Made by a program: the position numbers and the translations under genes. Shown here piece after piece: positions 28,112 through 37,892 of a stretch of 64,000 nucleotides of DNA. A model generated the notes under the pieces. It saw only the letters and a list, made by a program, of their open reading frames with translations. It was not told where the DNA came from and did not search any database. This DNA is from Campylobacter jejuni subsp. jejuni 414. GTDB lineage: Bacteria; Campylobacterota; Campylobacteria; Campylobacterales; Campylobacteraceae. Location of the stretch: assembly GCA_000163995.1 (NCBI GenBank), contig CM000855.1:1086464-1150463 (forward strand), in the 5' to 3' direction. Each line of letters opens with the position of its first letter. Position 1 is the first letter of the stretch.

Positions 28112-28977
28112 TATTCAAAAATAGGATCTAATAAAGTATCTAAATAAGCATTTGCATCGAATTCTTGCAAATCTGTCATTTGCTCACCTACACCTATATA
28201 AAAAATAGGAAGTTCAAGCTCCCTTGCTATGCTAAAAAGCGCGCCACCCTTAGCCGTTCCATCAAGCTTTGTAATAATCACACCATCAAGCTTTACAAGT
28301 TCATTAAAAGCTTTGGCTTGTAAAATTCCAGCATTCCCTTGCGTTCCATCTAAAACTAAAATTTTTCTATGCGGTGCACCTTCTAAAGCTTTGTTTGAAA
28401 TTCTTACAATCTTTTCAAGTTCATGAGCTAAATTTTTTTGATTTTGCAAACGTCCTGCCGTATCGATAATAACCCTATCAAAACCCTTTGCTTTGGCTTT
28501 AGAAATAGTATCAAAAGCAACCGCAGAAGGATCATGTCCTTGTGCGGTTAAAACTATATCTACATCAATTTTTTGCGCCCAAAGTTTTAATTGTTCAATC
28601 GCACCTGCTCTAAAAGTATCACACGCTCCTAAGATCACTTTTTGATTTTGATTTTTGTATAGATAAGCAAGCTTAGCAATACTTGTTGTTTTTCCTGCTC
28701 CATTTACTCCTAAAATAAGCTCTACAAAAGGTTTTTCTTGGATGGTTTCTTTCTTTTCGTAAAGAAAATAAGAACCCATAACACGTTTTAAATCTTCTTT
28801 TTTTATCTCATTTTGTGGCGGCAGATAATAAATGATCTCTTCAATTATTTCATAACTTACATCTGCTTCAAGTAAAATTTCTTCAAGCAAATCTTTAGTT
28901 ATTTTTTTATTCTCTCCTTTAACTCCAGCAATATTTTCAAGAGTTTTTGCAAGTCCTTTTTTTAAAAAATCAAACAT
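28111..28977 (-). CDS. ftsY: Signal recognition particle receptor FtsY
   Basis: FtsY is the SRP receptor GTPase that delivers membrane proteins to the translocon. The 288-residue protein is the NG core without the long acidic A domain of E. coli, as usual in epsilonproteobacteria. GTPase motifs: GVNGAGKTTSIAKLA (G1), DTFRAGA, DTAGR (G3), TKLDGTAKGG (G4) and GVGEQ (G5). Co-directional and touching radA downstream and the thioredoxin-like lipoprotein upstream, forming one operon. Confidence 0.96.
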   Translation of the reverse strand: MFDFLKKGLAKTLENIAGVKGENKKITKDLLEEILLEADVSYEIIEEIIYYLPPQNEIKKEDLKRVMGSYFLYEKKETIQEKPFVELILGVNGAGKTTSIAKLAYLYKNQNQKVILGACDTFRAGAIEQLKLWAQKIDVDIVLTAQGHDPSAVAFDTISKAKAKGFDRVIIDTAGRLQNQKNLAHELEKIVRISNKALEGAPHRKILVLDGTQGNAGILQAKAFNELVKLDGVIITKLDGTAKGGALFSIARELELPIFYIGVGEQMTDLQEFDANAYLDTLLDPIFE

Positions 28978-29534
28978 TAAAGTATAGTCTTTTGTATATC
29001 AATTTCTAGCATTTCTTCAGGGATAAGTCCTAAATATTGATTAATCAATTTAGAATGCTTATTATAAAGAAACATGGTAGGAATTCCATTTACTCCACCT
29101 AAAGCTTTAGCTAAAAGATAGTTATTTTCACCATTAGCGACTTTATAGGATATTTTATGTTGTTCTATAAATTTTTCAATCTCATCATTGGATTTATCTT
29201 CTAATAAAACCCCAACTATATTAAAATCGTTGCTATACTTTTTTTGTAACTTGTTAAGATGAGGAATTTCAGCGATACAAGGGGTACACCAAGTGGTAAA
29301 AAATACAAATAAAGTTGCCTTATCTTCATCATTGAAATTTAAAGTTGCATTTTCTTTTTTGATTAAAATTGATCCGCCATCAATCAAATTAAGTTTAAAA
29401 TTTACATCATCACTTTGGTTTATGCTTGCTTCAATGTTTGTATTTGTATCATTTTGTTGCTTTTCTTCATCATTGCTACAAGCAACAAACAAACAAGATA
29501 TTGCCGCTAATAAAAATATTTTTCTAATCTTCAT
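28977..29534 (-). CDS. Thioredoxin-like lipoprotein (TlpA/ResA type)
   Basis: The 185-residue protein has a lipoprotein signal (MKIRKIFLLAAISCLFVAC, lipid on Cys19), an Asn/Asp/Gln-rich linker and a thioredoxin fold with the redox pair Cys83-Cys86 (TWCTPC). A cis-Pro segment (GIPTMFLY) is present. Likely a periplasmic thiol-disulfide oxidoreductase, for example reducing apocytochrome cysteines; Campylobacter has many c-type cytochromes. Corresponds to Cj1207c. The one-base junction with ftsY shows operon linkage. Substrate is unknown. Confidence 0.88.
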   Translation of the reverse strand: MKIRKIFLLAAISCLFVACSNDEEKQQNDTNTNIEASINQSDDVNFKLNLIDGGSILIKKENATLNFNDEDKATLFVFFTTWCTPCIAEIPHLNKLQKKYSNDFNIVGVLLEDKSNDEIEKFIEQHKISYKVANGENNYLLAKALGGVNGIPTMFLYNKHSKLINQYLGLIPEEMLEIDIQKTIL

Positions 29535-29615
29535 TATTTATAAATCCTTTATTCTTTATAAAAATGCTAAAATTATAACATACATAAGATAATATTTTTT
29601 TAAAGGCATATTATA

Positions 29616-30242
29616 ATGGAAAAAACAGATTTTAGGGTATTACAAAAAATACGCCTTTTAAAACATACAAAACTAAATTTCAAACAAGATTACAAAATAT
29701 TTAAAGAATGTCTTAAAATAATAAAACTATTTAAAGCCAAAAATATTTTAATTTATATTCCTTTGTATTATGAACCTAATTTGATAAAATTTCGTCATAT
29801 TCTTAATAAAAATTACAAACTTTTTGTTCCATTTATGCAAGATAAAAGTTTAAAAATTGTAAAATTAAGATTGCCCTTTATTAAAAAAAGGTTTGGGGTT
29901 TTAGAGCCTATGGATTCTTTTTTTAAAGCAAAAATTGATTTAGCTATTGTACCTGTAATTGGTGTCGATAAAAATCTAAAAAGAATAGGACATGGGCAGG
30001 GTTTTTATGATAGATTTTTTGAAAATTTAAATTACAAACCTCATATAATATTTGTCCAAAGTATAGATGCTTTAAGTCAAAATAATTTAACACAAAAGCA
30101 TGATATTTCAGGAAAATTATACATAAACCCTTATAAAAAATATTACAAGAAAGAAAGAAAAAATGATAGAATCACTTATCGCACTTATAGCCGCTATAGT
30201 CGGACTCAGTATAGGATATTTAGTTGCAAAAAAAATCAATGA
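29616..30242 (+). CDS. 5-formyltetrahydrofolate cyclo-ligase family protein
   Basis: 5-FCL converts 5-formyl-THF to 5,10-methenyl-THF with ATP. The protein shows the family features PLYYEPNLIKF, PVIGVDKNLKRIGHGQGFYDR and the weak N-terminal basic region, as in E. coli YgfA. As read it is 208 residues, but the last ~25 overlap rny in another frame and look like noise. One more A in the six-A run at 30158-30163 would stop it at a TGA overlapping the rny ATG (ATGA), after KKERKK. It leads the plus-strand operon with rny, a DedA gene and comEC. Confidence 0.82.
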   Translation: MEKTDFRVLQKIRLLKHTKLNFKQDYKIFKECLKIIKLFKAKNILIYIPLYYEPNLIKFRHILNKNYKLFVPFMQDKSLKIVKLRLPFIKKRFGVLEPMDSFFKAKIDLAIVPVIGVDKNLKRIGHGQGFYDRFFENLNYKPHIIFVQSIDALSQNNLTQKHDISGKLYINPYKKYYKKERKNDRITYRTYSRYSRTQYRIFSCKKNQ

Positions 30243-31715
30243 TGCCAAATATGAAATTTTCATAGAGCAAGCTAAAGCTAAAGCTAAAGCTATAGAATAC
30301 GAAGCAGAGCTTATTTTAAAAGATGCAAAAAATTCAATTCTTAATGCAGAATTAGAGGTTAAAAAAAATACGAAGAAAAAACTCATAAAATCCAAAAAGA
30401 TTTTAATCAAAAATTTGATGCTCTTTTTAAAAAAGAGCAAAAACTTCAGCAAGAAGAAGAAAAACTAAAAGAGGATAAAGAATATCTTTTTAAATCACAA
30501 AAACACATTCAAAACTTGCAATCTGATGTTGATAAATTAAAAAGTAAATATCAAGAAAAGCTTAATGATGTTTTAAAAATTTTAGAGCATTCTACAGGAC
30601 TTACACAAAATGAAGCCAAAGAGATCATTCTTAAAAAAGTAGAAGAAAATTCTCGTAAACAAATTGCACATATAGTAAGAAAATACGAAGAAGAAGCAAA
30701 AAATGAAGCCAAAAGAAAAGCTAATTTTATCATTGCACAAGCTACTTCTCGTTTTGCTGGTGAATTTGCAGCCGAAAGACTTATCAATGTTATTAACATT
30801 AAAAACGATGAACTTAAAGGACGTATCATTGGTAAGGAAGGGCGAAATGTTAAAACCTTAGAAATGGTTTTAGGCGTTGATATTATCATAGATGATACTC
30901 CAGGTGCTATTATAGTAAGTTGTTTTAATCTCTATCGCCGTGCCATTGCAACTAAAGTTATAGAGCTTTTAGTTGAAGATGGCAGAATTCAGCCTGCACG
31001 CATAGAAGAAATTCACGAAAAAGTTTGTAAAGAATTTGATAGCGCTATTTTAGAAGAAGGTGAAACTATAGTTATGGATCTGGGTTTAAATAAAATACAC
31101 CCTGAAATTGTAAAACTCATAGGAAAACTCAAATACCGCGCAAGCTACGGACAGAATGCTCTAGCGCACTCTTTAGAAGTAGCTCACCTTGCAGGAATCA
31201 TTGCTGCTGAATGTGGTGGAGATGAGAATTTAGCACGCCGTGCGGGAATTTTGCACGATATAGGGAAAGCATTAACTCACGATTTTGAAGGATCTCATGT
31301 AGATTTAGGTGCTGAACTTTGTAAGCGCTACAAAGAACACCCTGTTGTAATTAACGCTATTTATGCACACCATGGACACGAAGAAGCCACAAGCATAGAA
31401 TCAGCTGCTGTTTGTGCAGCAGATACCTTAAGCGCTGCAAGACCTGGGGCTAGAAGAGAAGTATTAGAAGCTTTCTTAAAAAGAGTTAGCGAGTTAGAAG
31501 AAATCGCTAAAAGCAAAGAGGGAATTAAAAATGCCTATGCAATCAATGCTGGAAGAGAAATTCGCGTCATAGCCAATGCTCAGCTTGTTAATGATGACGA
31601 AAGTGTACTTTTAGCTAAAGAAATAGCGGCTGAAATTCAAGAAAAAATGCAATATCCTGGTGAAATTAAAGTCAATGTTATACGCGAATTAAGAACTATA
31701 GAATACGCTAAATAA
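30163..31715 (+). pseudogene. rny: Ribonuclease Y, frame interrupted by one base
   Basis: RNase Y is a membrane-anchored endonuclease initiating mRNA decay. The start MIESLIALIAAIVGLSIGYL is the N-terminal membrane helix, followed by a long coiled coil. The frame slips in an eight-A run at 30361-30368; nine A give VKKKYEEKTHKIQKDFNQKF and an uninterrupted 517-residue protein. The intact part contains the KH domain (GRIIGKEGRNVKTLE), the HD domain with HDIGKA, and YAHHGHEE. The 3' portion translates alone from 30516. A single-base error is likely. Confidence 0.92.
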
Positions 31716-31723
31716 GGTTTATT

Positions 31724-32281
31724 ATGCAAGATATGATTGATACTTTAATAAAATATGGCTATATTGTTTTATTTTTTTACTCTTTAGGGGGTGGAATGGT
31801 TGGAATTTTAGCCGCGGGAGTTTTAAGCTCTCAAGGAAAAATGGATCTTAATCTTTGCATTACTCTTGCTTTTATCGCCAATACTATAGGTTCTACTCTA
31901 CTTTTTATACTTGGAAAATACTATAAAAAAGACATTATGCCTTATTTTAAAAAACACCGACGCAAATTAGCCCTTGCTATGATGAAGACTAAACAACACG
32001 GAGTTATTTTGCTTGTGAGTCAAAAATTTATTTACGGTTTAAAAACTTTCATCCCTATAGCTGCAGGTTTAGCAAAATATGATTTTATAAAATTTGCTAT
32101 TATCAATACTCTAGCCAGTTTAACATGGGCAATTATTCTAGGATTGGCCGCTTATACTTTTGGATATATTATTGAAGCAATTTTTAATAAACTTAGTCTA
32201 TATCCTTATGCCGCACCTTTATTTTTGTTAATTTTAGCTGGAATGATTTGGCTTTATTTAACTAAATTTTCCAAAAAATAA
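31724..32281 (+). CDS. DedA-family membrane protein
   Basis: This 185-residue polytopic protein matches the DedA/SNARE-associated family: GGGMVGILAAGVLSS near the re-entrant loop, SQKFIYGLKTFIPIAAGLAKY (the conserved F/GxRFIPxxR-like loop) and a C-terminal helix. DedA proteins act as lipid (undecaprenyl phosphate or phosphatidylethanolamine) flippases. The conserved glutamate of the first loop is not evident, so this is a divergent member. Lies between rny and comEC with short gaps. Confidence 0.85.
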   Translation: MQDMIDTLIKYGYIVLFFYSLGGGMVGILAAGVLSSQGKMDLNLCITLAFIANTIGSTLLFILGKYYKKDIMPYFKKHRRKLALAMMKTKQHGVILLVSQKFIYGLKTFIPIAAGLAKYDFIKFAIINTLASLTWAIILGLAAYTFGYIIEAIFNKLSLYPYAAPLFLLILAGMIWLYLTKFSKK

Positions 32282-32288
32282 TGTCCTT

Positions 32289-33538
32289 ATGGAATTCTTT
32301 TTTCAAACTTTTAAAGAATTCCGTTATTTGTTTTTATCTCTTGTTGTCATTTTTATTTTTAACGTTCTCTTAGAATATAATAATTTTTTGGACTTTAAAA
32401 ACCAAAAACATTATTTTATAGATAATGCTCTATTAACACACCAATACACAAAATACAATAAAAAAATAAAAAATATTGGGTTTTAAAATTACAAACTAAA
32501 AACTTTACTTTTTATACTACAAGTTTTAAAGATCTAAATTTAAGCAAAAATCAACTTTTAAGTCTTAAAATTATCACTCATAATATCGATTTTAAAGACT
32601 ATCTTAGCAAAAATTTTTATGCACCTGCTTATGATTTTGAAAAATTAAAAGAAAAAGAGTACAATCCAATTATATCTTATTTCTTAAATCAACATAAAAA
32701 TGAGAAAATTAAAGAATTTTATGGTGCTTTATTTTTTGCATTGCCTATATCTTTAGAGCTTAGAAATGATGTAAATTACTACGGTGTTGCACATCTTATA
32801 GCAATTAGTGGTTATCATATAGGCTTACTTTTCAGTTTAATTTTCTTTATTTTAGCTCCAATTTATAGTTTTTTCCAAAAAAGATATTTTCCTTATAGAA
32901 ATTTACGCTTAGATTTAAGTATTTTAATTTTTACATTACTCTTAGCCTATGCTTATTTAATAGGATTTGTTCCTTCATTTGTACGCTCTTTGATTATGGC
33001 TTTTTGGGTTTTTTATTTACTATGTAAAAATATAAAAATTATTAATTTCTTTACACTTTTTTGCAGTATTTTATTGTGTATTTCTCTTTATCCTAAACTT
33101 TTATTTAGTGTTGGATTTTTATTTTCTATTTTGGGTGTTTTTTATATTTTTTTATATATACATCATTTTGCAAGCAAATTTAACAATTTTATAAATGTCA
33201 TTTTACTTAATATTTGGACTTTTTTTGCTATGGTTTTACCTGTACTTTATTTTTTTCCACTTATAAGCTATCAGCAAATTTTAGGTATTGTTTTGAGCGG
33301 AATTTTTGTAATATTTTATCCTTTAGTATTGTTTTTGCATCTTATAAACTATGGAGATTTTCTAAATCTTATTTTAGATGAATTTTTTAAATTTAAAATT
33401 TATGGAACAAATATCAATATCCCATTTTGGATTTTTATAAGCTATCTCATCGCTTCTTTAATCTCTATACGGTTTAAATATCTAGCTTTTCTTTGTATTT
33501 TTGCGAATTTTATTCCCTTCATTATGATTGTGATTTAA
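32289..33538 (+). pseudogene. comEC: Competence channel protein ComEC, frame interrupted
   Basis: ComEC/Rec2 is the inner-membrane channel for single-stranded DNA during natural transformation. The first 65 residues (from 32289) hold a membrane helix, and then the frame slips in a seven-A run at 32460-32466. With eight A it continues KKNKKYWVLKLQTKNFTFYT and joins the main body, which has the competence-domain motif GVAHLIAISGYHIGLL and about seven helices, for 416 residues. No C-terminal metallo-beta-lactamase domain is present, as in other Campylobacter ComEC. The last 57 bases overlap the convergent yihY-like gene. Confidence 0.85.
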
Positions 33539-34288
33539 AAAATAATAGAGCTTAAGTCCAAAAAGATAAATAATCCAAGAAATATAAATCCAAATAAAAA
33601 AGAATAAAATAGTAGAAAAAGATCCATAAACACTAGCATATGTTTTATTATATACCACATAATATACAAATAAATTTTTTCCTATATACCAAATAGCACC
33701 GGCTCCAAAAGATACTAAAGTTAAACTTTTAAGAGTTCCCTTATGAATAGAACTTGAATAAGATATAAAAAATAAACCCCAAATAATCACAAAGGGTAAA
33801 ATTTCAAAAAAATTAAAACCTATTTTATAATCATCTAACGTTTGTTGAATAAAACCTGAAATATAAAAGCTAAGTCCAAGCCCCAAAGGAACAAGAGTTA
33901 AAAGGGTCCAATAAGAACTAATACTTTGCCAAAGTCCTTTAGGATCATTTTTAGTAATACGATTAATTACAAAATCATAACCCGAAAAAAAAGCTAAAGA
34001 TGTAAAAGCCATAGCAATAAGTCCTACAATACCCAAATTTACGCTATTTTTTAAAAAAGTATCAATATAAGTAGCAACAATATCTTGTTGTGTTGGTATT
34101 AAAAAAGCAAAAATTACTTGCTTAGCTTTTTCATAATAAGCTTTAAAGCTAGAAATTTGTGTAAAAATAGAAAAACATATAAATAAAATAGGTATCAAAG
34201 ATAATATAGTATAAAAACTAAGTGCTGCTGCATAATTTAAAATTTCTTTATCGCGCAAATTTGACAAAATAGTAAAAAATTTTTTCAC
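33482..34288 (-). CDS. YihY/BrkB-family inner-membrane protein
   Basis: A 268-residue protein with six hydrophobic segments and the YihY start pattern ALSFYTILSLIPILFICFSIF plus TSLAFFSGYDFVINRI and GSFSTILFFFIWIYISWIIYLFG near the end. The family was once called 'ribonuclease BN', but that is a misassignment; the function is unknown (virulence factor BrkB relatives). Corresponds to Cj1212c. The stop lies 57 bases inside the convergent comEC. The gene sits directly downstream of glcD on the same strand. Confidence 0.85.
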   Translation of the reverse strand: MKKFFTILSNLRDKEILNYAAALSFYTILSLIPILFICFSIFTQISSFKAYYEKAKQVIFAFLIPTQQDIVATYIDTFLKNSVNLGIVGLIAMAFTSLAFFSGYDFVINRITKNDPKGLWQSISSYWTLLTLVPLGLGLSFYISGFIQQTLDDYKIGFNFFEILPFVIIWGLFFISYSSSIHKGTLKSLTLVSFGAGAIWYIGKNLFVYYVVYNKTYASVYGSFSTILFFFIWIYISWIIYLFGLKLYYFLNHNHNEGNKIRKNTKKS

Positions 34289-34291
34289 CTT

Positions 34292-35674
34292 TTAAAGTCC
34301 CATTTTAAAAGGATTGAGTATATTGTTTGGATCAAAAGCTTTTTTAATATTTCTCATTAAATTCATTTCAGCCTCAGAAAAAGCTAAATTCATAAAAGGT
34401 GCTTTAGAAAGTCCTATACCATGTTCTCCACTTAAAGTTCCTCCAAGTTTAACTGTTAATTCAAAAACTTCCTCTACAGCTTTATAACCTTTTTTTACTT
34501 GTTCTTCATCATTTTTATCAGGAACCATAACATTAGTATGTACATTTCCATCTCCTGTATGACCAAAACAAGGAATTTTAAAGCCATATTTTTTTGAAAT
34601 TTCATCTATACCTTCAAGCAAAGCTGGTAGCTTAGAACGCGGAACTGTAATATCTTCATTAAGCTTTAAACTTCCATACATAGCAATGCTTTGAGAACAA
34701 TTTCTTCTAGCAAACCAAATATTTGTAGCTTCTTGCTCATCTTTTGCTATTTTAAATTCACTAGCCCCAGCTTCTAAAAAATAATGTTCTAAATTTTTCA
34801 AATCCTCATCAATGGCTTCTTTAACATTACCATCTACATCAGCAATCAAAATGGCACCCGCTTCTACAGGCAAACCTTTATTAAATTTACTCTCAACCGC
34901 CCTAATACTAAGATTATCTAAAAACTCCATAGATACAGGACTTACACCACTAGCAAGACTTTTATAAACCGCATTCATAGCACTTTTTACACTTGGGAAA
35001 ATAGCAAAAGCGGTTTTTTTAAATTTAGGCAAAGGTATCAATTTTAAAGTAAGCTCACTTAAAACCGCTAAAGAACCTTCACTAGCAATCAAAATTCCTG
35101 CCAAATTATAACCTGCTACATCTTTAATAGTACGTTTTCCCGCACGAATGATTTCTCCATTAGGCAAAACAGCTCTTAAAGCCATCACATAATCTTTTGT
35201 AATACCGTATTTAGCTGCTCTCATGCCACCAGCATTTTCGCTTACATTGCCCCCTAAGCTAGAATACTCCATACTAGCAGGATCAGGAGGGTAAAAAAGA
35301 CCGTATTTAGCTGCTTCTTTTTGTAAATGTATATTAATAACCCCAGGTTGCACAACAGCCACTAAATTTTCAAGATCAATTTCTAAAATTTTATTCATAT
35401 GCTTTTCAAAAGTAAGCACTACCCCACCATTAACAGCTAAAGCTCCTCCTGTAAAACCGGATCCTGAACCTCGCGGTATGACTATGATATTATTTTCATT
35501 GCAAAATTTTAAAATTTGAGCAATATCTTCTTCATTTCTTGGAAAGAGGACTCCATCGGGCAAATAATGCTTTTTTGTCGCATCATAGCTATAAGCCCTT
35601 TTATGAATCTCATCAAAATAAGCGTTTTCTTCTCCTAAAAATTGTTTAAAATACTGTTCAAATTCTTTTCTCAT
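34292..35674 (-). CDS. glcD: FAD-linked lactate/glycolate oxidase, GlcD type
   Basis: A 460-residue flavoprotein of the vanillyl-alcohol oxidase fold. FAD-binding residues PRGSGSGFTGGALAV (near 62-76) and the segment GGNVSENAGGMRAAKYG are typical of GlcD/D-lactate dehydrogenases; the C-terminus has GHTGDGNVHTN and GEHGIGLSK with metal/substrate histidines. Likely oxidises D-lactate or a related 2-hydroxy acid and feeds electrons to the quinone pool. Corresponds to Cj1213c. glcE/glcF partners are not adjacent, so it may act alone. Confidence 0.88.
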   Translation of the reverse strand: MRKEFEQYFKQFLGEENAYFDEIHKRAYSYDATKKHYLPDGVLFPRNEEDIAQILKFCNENNIIVIPRGSGSGFTGGALAVNGGVVLTFEKHMNKILEIDLENLVAVVQPGVINIHLQKEAAKYGLFYPPDPASMEYSSLGGNVSENAGGMRAAKYGITKDYVMALRAVLPNGEIIRAGKRTIKDVAGYNLAGILIASEGSLAVLSELTLKLIPLPKFKKTAFAIFPSVKSAMNAVYKSLASGVSPVSMEFLDNLSIRAVESKFNKGLPVEAGAILIADVDGNVKEAIDEDLKNLEHYFLEAGASEFKIAKDEQEATNIWFARRNCSQSIAMYGSLKLNEDITVPRSKLPALLEGIDEISKKYGFKIPCFGHTGDGNVHTNVMVPDKNDEEQVKKGYKAVEEVFELTVKLGGTLSGEHGIGLSKAPFMNLAFSEAEMNLMRNIKKAFDPNNILNPFKMGL

Positions 35675-35678
35675 AAAT

Positions 35679-36404
35679 TTATTGCACCTTAGGAAGATTA
35701 ATTAAAGCATTATAATATCTATAATAATTTCCTATTTTTTGAGAATTAAAATCAAAAAAGTTACTTTTATATCCACCTATACGAGAATAAAAAGGAACCT
35801 GAACACTAGTTGGCTTGCTTATAGACACTTCATAAAGCTTGCTAAAATCTTGACAATCTACAACTTCTGCTTGATTCTCTAAAGCTACAACTAAAATACC
35901 AACCGCATTGTCATCGCAAAATTGCCTAAAATCAGAACGCTTAGGAGAAAGAGTAGCCGTTCTAATCAATTGCGCTCCAAAAATATCAATATGAGTAAAA
36001 TATATCTGTGGAAATTCTCTAACAAGTTGATTATAAGTTTGCTCATCAGGAGCAATCACTAACCCTCTATCGTAAAGAAAATTTAAAACCACCTCATCAC
36101 CTACCTCAGGTAAAACATTTGGCAAAGGTAAAGCATCTTGTTTAAGAGCTAAAAAAACACTAAATTGTAATTTCGCTAAACCATCTTTTTTAGCTATAAC
36201 ACTTGCTCTAGCTATAATACTTTGTGAATTTTTAAAACGCTGTATCACAACACCACTTGAATAAAGTTTTATATCAGCACTATCTTTAATATAACCATAA
36301 ATATCATCAACTTTTATAAGTTCACTTTTTATAGGTTTTAAATCAAATTCAACCGCAAAGAGGCTAAGGTTTAAAGCTAAAAAACACACTATAGTTTTAA
36401 ACAA
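35679..36404 (-). CDS. Exported protein, PgbA N-terminal-domain-like
   Basis: The 241-residue protein has a signal peptide (MFKTIVCFLALNLSLFAVEF, cleavage near FAV/EF), and a domain resembling the N-terminal part of Helicobacter plasminogen-binding PgbA/PgbB: LKPIKSELIKVDDIYGYI, GVVIQRF, LPLPNVLPEVGDEVVLNFLY and IAPDEQTYNQL. It lacks the Lys-terminated C-terminal plasminogen-binding tail of PgbA, so plasminogen binding should not be assumed. Four bases separate it from glcD. Corresponds to Cj1214c. Confidence 0.7.
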   Translation of the reverse strand: MFKTIVCFLALNLSLFAVEFDLKPIKSELIKVDDIYGYIKDSADIKLYSSGVVIQRFKNSQSIIARASVIAKKDGLAKLQFSVFLALKQDALPLPNVLPEVGDEVVLNFLYDRGLVIAPDEQTYNQLVREFPQIYFTHIDIFGAQLIRTATLSPKRSDFRQFCDDNAVGILVVALENQAEVVDCQDFSKLYEVSISKPTSVQVPFYSRIGGYKSNFFDFNSQKIGNYYRYYNALINLPKVQ

Positions 36405-36527
36405 ATTTGCTCCTTAAATAAAAAATTTTATAGAATTATAATCCTTTTTTGTTAAGCAATTGTAAGAAAAATAAAGTAAAATATAGCTTTTAAATTTCAA
36501 AATTCTTTTAAAAATTAAGGTTATCTC

Positions 36528-37688
36528 ATGAAAAAAATATTACTTTTATTTATTTTTGTTATTCAAAGTTTTGCAGCTTTAAGTGTTGAAGAGCTAACTT
36601 GGGATAATGGAGATACCTTACTTAAATTCTTACAAAGAAATTCCATACCTATGTCACTTTATTATGGACTTGATAGAGAAGATCAAGAACTTGCTTCTGA
36701 TATAGCCTATAAAATAAAATATCAAGTTTTAAAAGATGAAAACAATAATATAGAACAAGTTTTAATTCCAATTAGTGATGATTTACAAATTCACATTTAT
36801 AAAGACAAAGATGGACAATACACTCTTGCTTTTACTCCTGTATCTTATCAAAAAAAAGATAGAATTTTACATTTAACGATTAAAAGTTCTGCTTATCAAG
36901 ATGTCTATGAGGAAAGTGGTAGTAGTACTTTAGCTCGTGCCATGGTTCGTGCTTTTCGCGGAAGTATAAATTTTCGCAATATCCAAAAAGGAGATAAAGT
37001 AACTCTATACTATGAACAAAAAAGACGCATGGGAAAACTCTGGGGTGATATTAATATAAAAATGGCAATGGTAGAAATCAATAAAAGCGCAAGAGAAGTC
37101 TTTTCTTACAATGATATATTCTATGATCGTGATGGTAAAGAATTAGAATCTTTTTTGCTTACAAAGCCTGTTAATTACACTAGAATTTCTTCTCCTTTTA
37201 CAACAGCAAGATATCACCCTGTATTAAAACGCTATCGTGCCCATCTTGGTATAGACTATGCCGCACCTATAGGAACTCCGGTGAAAAGTGCTGGAAAAGG
37301 AGTGGTAACTTTTATAGGTACAAAGGGTGGTTATGGAAATGTAATTCAAATCAAACATGACTCAGGTTATATGACTTTATATGCTCATCTTAGTCGCTTT
37401 GCAAAGATTAAAAATGGACAAAAAGTAAATCAAGGACAAGTGATTGCCTATGTTGGCTCAACGGGTATGAGCACAGGCCCTCATTTGCACTTTGGAGTAT
37501 ATTTAAACAATAAAGCTATAAATCCTGCATCTGTTGTAAAAATCGCTAAATCAGAGCTTAATGGAAAAGCAAAAGAGAATTTTAAACATATCATAGCCCA
37601 GTATGAACAAGTTGTTAAAGAAGCCTTAGACTCAAATCGACCTAATCCTCCAAAAGAAGAAGATTTTGAAAACTATATAGAATTTTAA
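36528..37688 (+). CDS. pgp3: M23 peptidoglycan endopeptidase (Csd3/Pgp3-like)
   Basis: A 386-residue periplasmic metallopeptidase. The signal peptide ends near SFAALSV. A ~150-residue N-terminal region resembles the inhibitory and LysM-like parts of Helicobacter Csd3/HdpA, and the C-terminal M23 domain has zinc ligands His239 and Asp243 (HLGIDYA), His287 (YAHL) and His319-x-His321 (GPHLHFG). From memory this corresponds to C. jejuni Pgp3, a DD-endo/carboxypeptidase needed for helical shape. The gene is monocistronic, divergent from the minus-strand glcD group and convergent with 37685-37888. Confidence 0.87.
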   Translation: MKKILLLFIFVIQSFAALSVEELTWDNGDTLLKFLQRNSIPMSLYYGLDREDQELASDIAYKIKYQVLKDENNNIEQVLIPISDDLQIHIYKDKDGQYTLAFTPVSYQKKDRILHLTIKSSAYQDVYEESGSSTLARAMVRAFRGSINFRNIQKGDKVTLYYEQKRRMGKLWGDINIKMAMVEINKSAREVFSYNDIFYDRDGKELESFLLTKPVNYTRISSPFTTARYHPVLKRYRAHLGIDYAAPIGTPVKSAGKGVVTFIGTKGGYGNVIQIKHDSGYMTLYAHLSRFAKIKNGQKVNQGQVIAYVGSTGMSTGPHLHFGVYLNNKAINPASVVKIAKSELNGKAKENFKHIIAQYEQVVKEALDSNRPNPPKEEDFENYIEF

Positions 37689-37888
37689 TTACTTAACAAC
37701 GCCTTATCTTTTGCATTGATTAAAGAATTTAGAAGAGTTATAAGCTCTTCTTTTTCTTTTTCATTAATTTCAAAAAATTCTGCATCAATTAACTGCTTTA
37801 CCAAATCTTCATTTAATAAATCTCCATCACCAAATTCTCTAGCTTTTTGAATGATTTTTAATACTCTTAAATCTTTTCTTTCATACAT
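37685..37888 (-). CDS. Small conserved hypothetical protein
   Basis: A 67-residue, charged, helical protein (MYERKDLRVLKIIQKAREFG, then many Glu/Lys/Leu). No cysteine, signal or membrane segment is present. It ends in a four-base overlap with the convergent M23 gene and follows the yfiH gene closely on the same strand. Corresponds to Cj1216c by position. Family not recognised. Confidence 0.6.
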   Translation of the reverse strand: MYERKDLRVLKIIQKAREFGDGDLLNEDLVKQLIDAEFFEINEKEKEELITLLNSLINAKDKALLSN

Positions 37889-37892
37889 TTTT

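Noticed and set aside
30167-30242. C-terminal 25 residues of the 5-FCL protein
   Set aside because: They are an out-of-frame reading of rny; one missing A in the run at 30158-30163 explains the overrun.
36421-36527. Possible small RNA between the PgbA-like and M23 genes
   Set aside because: The stretch is a short AT-rich divergent promoter region without hairpin or terminator.
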